Shown here: piece after piece, positions 63,001-64,000 of the stretch
How the letters are laid out: each line of letters begins with the position of its first letter
Position numbering within the stretch: position 1 is the stretch's first letter
Source of the DNA: Acidobacteriota bacterium
Lineage (GTDB): Bacteria; Acidobacteriota; Terriglobia; Bryobacterales; Bryobacteraceae
Direction: 5' to 3'
Assembly (NCBI GenBank): GCA_016185425.1
Contig: JACPNQ010000016.1
Span: 25,668-89,667 of the forward strand
DNA length: 64,000 nucleotides
Made by a program: the position numbers and the translations under genes
Notes under the pieces: model-generated
What the model was told of the DNA's origin: nothing
The model's database searches: none
The model's input: the letters and a program-made list of their open reading frames with translations, nothing else

Positions 63001-63559
63001 GGGCAAGAAGTGGCTGAAGCGCGGCTTCCTTTCGCAGACGATCGGCGGCTGGCGGATTGGCGCCGTACACCGCTATGCGTCGGGCGTTCCGCTGGCTTTC
63101 ACCGGGCAGTTCGGATTTCCGATTGGCGGGAACCGGCCGACGATTACCACTTATGAAGGCTGGCGCGCGCCGGTGGCGGGCGAGAAGTTCGATCCGTATG
63201 TCGACCGCTATTTCCAACCGGCGACGGTGGCGAGTTGGAACGGCGATACGCCGACGGTGACGACAGCGGGATTCTTCCCGATTCAGCCACGCGACCGGCT
63301 GGGCAATATGACGCGGACGAATCCGAAGATGCGCAACTTTCCGCTGTTCAACGAGAACATTTCGCTGGCGAAGACTTTTACGTTATCGCGCGAACACCGG
63401 CGGACGCTGGACCTGCGGTTTGAGGCGTTCAATTTGCTGAACCGCACACAGTTTGCGACACCGGGAACGAATCTGAGCGATACGGCGAATTTCGGGCTGG
63501 TGCGGAACCAGGCGAATACGCCGCGGCGGATGCAGTTTGCGTTGAAGGTGAACTGGTAG
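60026..63559 (+). CDS. Oar-like TonB-dependent receptor 3
   Basis: 1177 residues from ATG 60026 with a short signal peptide (RVYLFISLSLFGQ). Carboxypeptidase-regulatory domain (GLLTGSVADAGGAPMPAATI...GAYRVVIEHAGFK), plug (FKAEFGRAGGGLVSFVSKSGGRQYHGTVFDFVRN) and barrel ending MQFALKVNW with a terminal tryptophan. The 46-bp gap after the MFS gene suggests possible cotranscription. A long antisense frame inside it is not a gene. Confidence 0.9.
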   Translation: MKLRVYLFISLSLFGQTDRGLLTGSVADAGGAPMPAATIVATHSDTRTTFRGSSGETGEFNIPSLPVGAYRVVIEHAGFKSSVHNNVRVEAGTSVRLDVKLEVGEVRQTIEVRASSAQLQIDNAKIQNTISDRMIEALPTVMADNMRSPFDLAAITAQVNGGDQDFRIGGGQAGAFGVQLDGASAGTNRAGSTLWAAVNAPSLDAITEFAVETNGFKAEFGRAGGGLVSFVSKSGGRQYHGTVFDFVRNNAFDARGFFNKTTPVYRQHDFGMTVGGPVQIPKLYRQRDKTFFFFSYEGFRNRVGGNTNVSALPPEEFFKGDFQNAVSRTRNPDGTYIRYNVFDPSTTRYDAAARNYVRDPFPNNIVPLARFDSISRKLLDLASPQMKPNRTDVVPGTPEYWLENYYQSGTTINPNNKWSLKFDHVLTDRHRLSAYFAYNKREGIPGPGGPPGIPGIMNPYSLLADTSPVYRGSWDWTISPRLHNRFYFGINQFKDSNFPLTEGGKWKDKLCIPNVPDCDRNLPIVNLVDFPLWGGNGFNGSENPVYSFNDDLSWTKGKHIFKTGYLFEYAPYVGLGQQAGAGNVSFTTAMTALPAQANRNLGGGLAFASFVLGEAGATTIHTPRRVGMLWRYNAMYFQDDWRVTPRLTLNLGVRYEFNLPALNDGDKCADFDPTLRNPGANGLPGALVFCGVGEGRIGRRSIPPGWYGGVGPRLGLSYRMGPKMVVRMSGGSSYAPVKSVGGSAHFQGFSQILTFPDQTGGIERVFKLDQGVPAWPKPPFIDPTFGNNADVDWWQGREANRLPQMWSGTLTVQREIIGQTLLEAGYSAIVGTHLIANLLNYNQPDSNGLPAVASMFSASGRALLNTTFGNANQLVQSAGFTKPYPSFPDNLTLARALRPYPQYNNIATSSGGDHSGHSSYHSLIVKVTRRYASNLMVDASYVFSKMFTDSDSVWGSGAAIDQFNRRLEKALSNSDRTHEAKVNYVYDLPIGPGKKWLKRGFLSQTIGGWRIGAVHRYASGVPLAFTGQFGFPIGGNRPTITTYEGWRAPVAGEKFDPYVDRYFQPATVASWNGDTPTVTTAGFFPIQPRDRLGNMTRTNPKMRNFPLFNENISLAKTFTLSREHRRTLDLRFEAFNLLNRTQFATPGTNLSDTANFGLVRNQANTPRRMQFALKVNW

Positions 63560-63561
63560 TT

Positions 63562-64000
63562 TCAATCTTGTTCTCCCAAGTCGTATTCGGGCATGAAGAG
63601 AGGGAAGTCATCGCGGAGGCAGGCCCGGAAAACTTCGCGGCTGATGAACTGGCCGCCGGCGGCGATGAACTTGCATTCGAACTCCTGCGCGAAGTCGTCC
63701 TTCGACATCGTCTGGCGCATCTGTTCGATGGTTTCCTTGCTCACGCGCGGGCAGTCTTTTAGAGAGCCCCGGAGCCTGGTCCATGGGCTGTTGTCGTTGT
63801 GCCACTGCTCGTAGAAGTAGCCGGTCTGGCCGTTGGGCGTGCTGAGCAGCATGATGGTGCCGGCTGAGACGGTGAGCATCGGTTCGAGCGCTTTGAAGAC
63901 GTCTTCAGAAGCGAAGGCGGCTTCGTCGACGACGATCAAGCGCGGCGCGGAGAAGCCGCGGATGGTTTCTTCGCTGTCGGGCAGAGCGATGACTTGCGCA
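63562..64000 (-). CDS. Phage terminase large-subunit-like protein, partial
   Basis: The frame is open from the right edge to the stop at 63562 (about 145 residues visible); the start lies beyond the window. Walker B LIVVDEAAFASEDVF and the coupling motif IMLLSTPNGQTGYFYEQW are diagnostic of terminase-like ATPases, followed by the beginning of a nuclease-type domain (FAQEFECKFIAAGGQFISREVF). The chain ends about 20 residues later (LGEQD), so the nuclease domain is absent or very short. It is convergent with receptor 3, with 2 bp between stops, and suggests a prophage or phage-derived locus to the right. Confidence 0.82.
   Translation of the reverse strand, partial: AQVIALPDSEETIRGFSAPRLIVVDEAAFASEDVFKALEPMLTVSAGTIMLLSTPNGQTGYFYEQWHNDNSPWTRLRGSLKDCPRVSKETIEQMRQTMSKDDFAQEFECKFIAAGGQFISREVFRACLRDDFPLFMPEYDLGEQD

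Noticed and set aside
1..64000. CRISPR array or rRNA genes
   Set aside because: No regularly spaced direct repeats of CRISPR type and no rRNA sequence were seen; the only repeats are the transposon ends, att sites and local palindromes.

Overview
The window looks like a chromosome segment of a high-GC Gram-negative member of the Acidobacteriota, most likely the Solibacter/Bryobacter branch (Bryobacterales). The evidence is indirect but consistent. Two unrelated exported enzymes share the same C-terminal all-beta domain described from Solibacter (TIGR03437-type). There is an acidobacterial duplicated orphan permease (ADOP) with its PadR regulator, three roughly 1100-residue Oar-like TonB-dependent receptors with N-terminal carboxypeptidase-regulatory domains, two DUF1080 proteins, and many short exported enzymes with twin-arginine leaders. 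No database search was possible; family names rest on motifs read from the sequence.

Layout. 2-9499: a tight + strand operon of a giant TPR protein (cut by the left edge), an exported unknown protein, a very small penicillin-binding-protein-like transpeptidase, a SpoIID/LytB-like protein and a two-domain alpha/beta hydrolase. 9506-14866: a HEAT-like protein, a TauE/SafE permease, a CotH-type protein and a purple-acid-phosphatase-like enzyme. 15171-22746: secA, an exported unknown protein, an ABC exporter, a CBM48-like esterase, and the first of two bacterial PH-domain genes.

22858-29422: a complete 6551-bp transposon with TniA/TniB-type transposition genes and a serine resolvase has inserted into the second PH-domain gene. 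It has 47-bp imperfect terminal inverted repeats and a perfect 7-bp target duplication; removing the element and one duplication copy restores a 233-residue reading frame. Its cargo is padR plus an orphan ADOP permease, behind a tandem palindromic operator. 30002-31340: an SDR oxidoreductase and a MoaB-like protein. 31353-31442: tRNA-Ser(UGA). A 28-bp copy of the tRNA 3' end recurs exactly 2100 bp downstream and bounds a mini-island with hicAB, short unknown ORFs, a cluster of palindromes and a decayed phage HNH nuclease gene, but no integrase.

33553-51736: mainly exported catabolic enzymes: a PAP2 phosphatase, a Tat-exported SelA-like PLP enzyme with an amidohydrolase and a catalytically eroded amidohydrolase paralogue, RidA, DUF1080 and cupin proteins, an enolase-superfamily enzyme and a DHDPS-like lyase, an Rrf2 regulator, a D-aminoacylase-like enzyme and miaE. 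Embedded in this is a VTC-DUF4956-HlyD-TolC operon (41726-45449). 51815-63559: three TonB-dependent receptors and an MFS transporter. The right edge cuts a phage terminase large-subunit-like gene (63562-64000), so a phage-derived region may begin there.

Functionally the window is dominated by envelope biology: peptidoglycan-type enzymes, protein export, outer-membrane uptake and periplasmic breakdown of amino-sugar or amino-acid-like compounds, interrupted by two independent mobile insertions.
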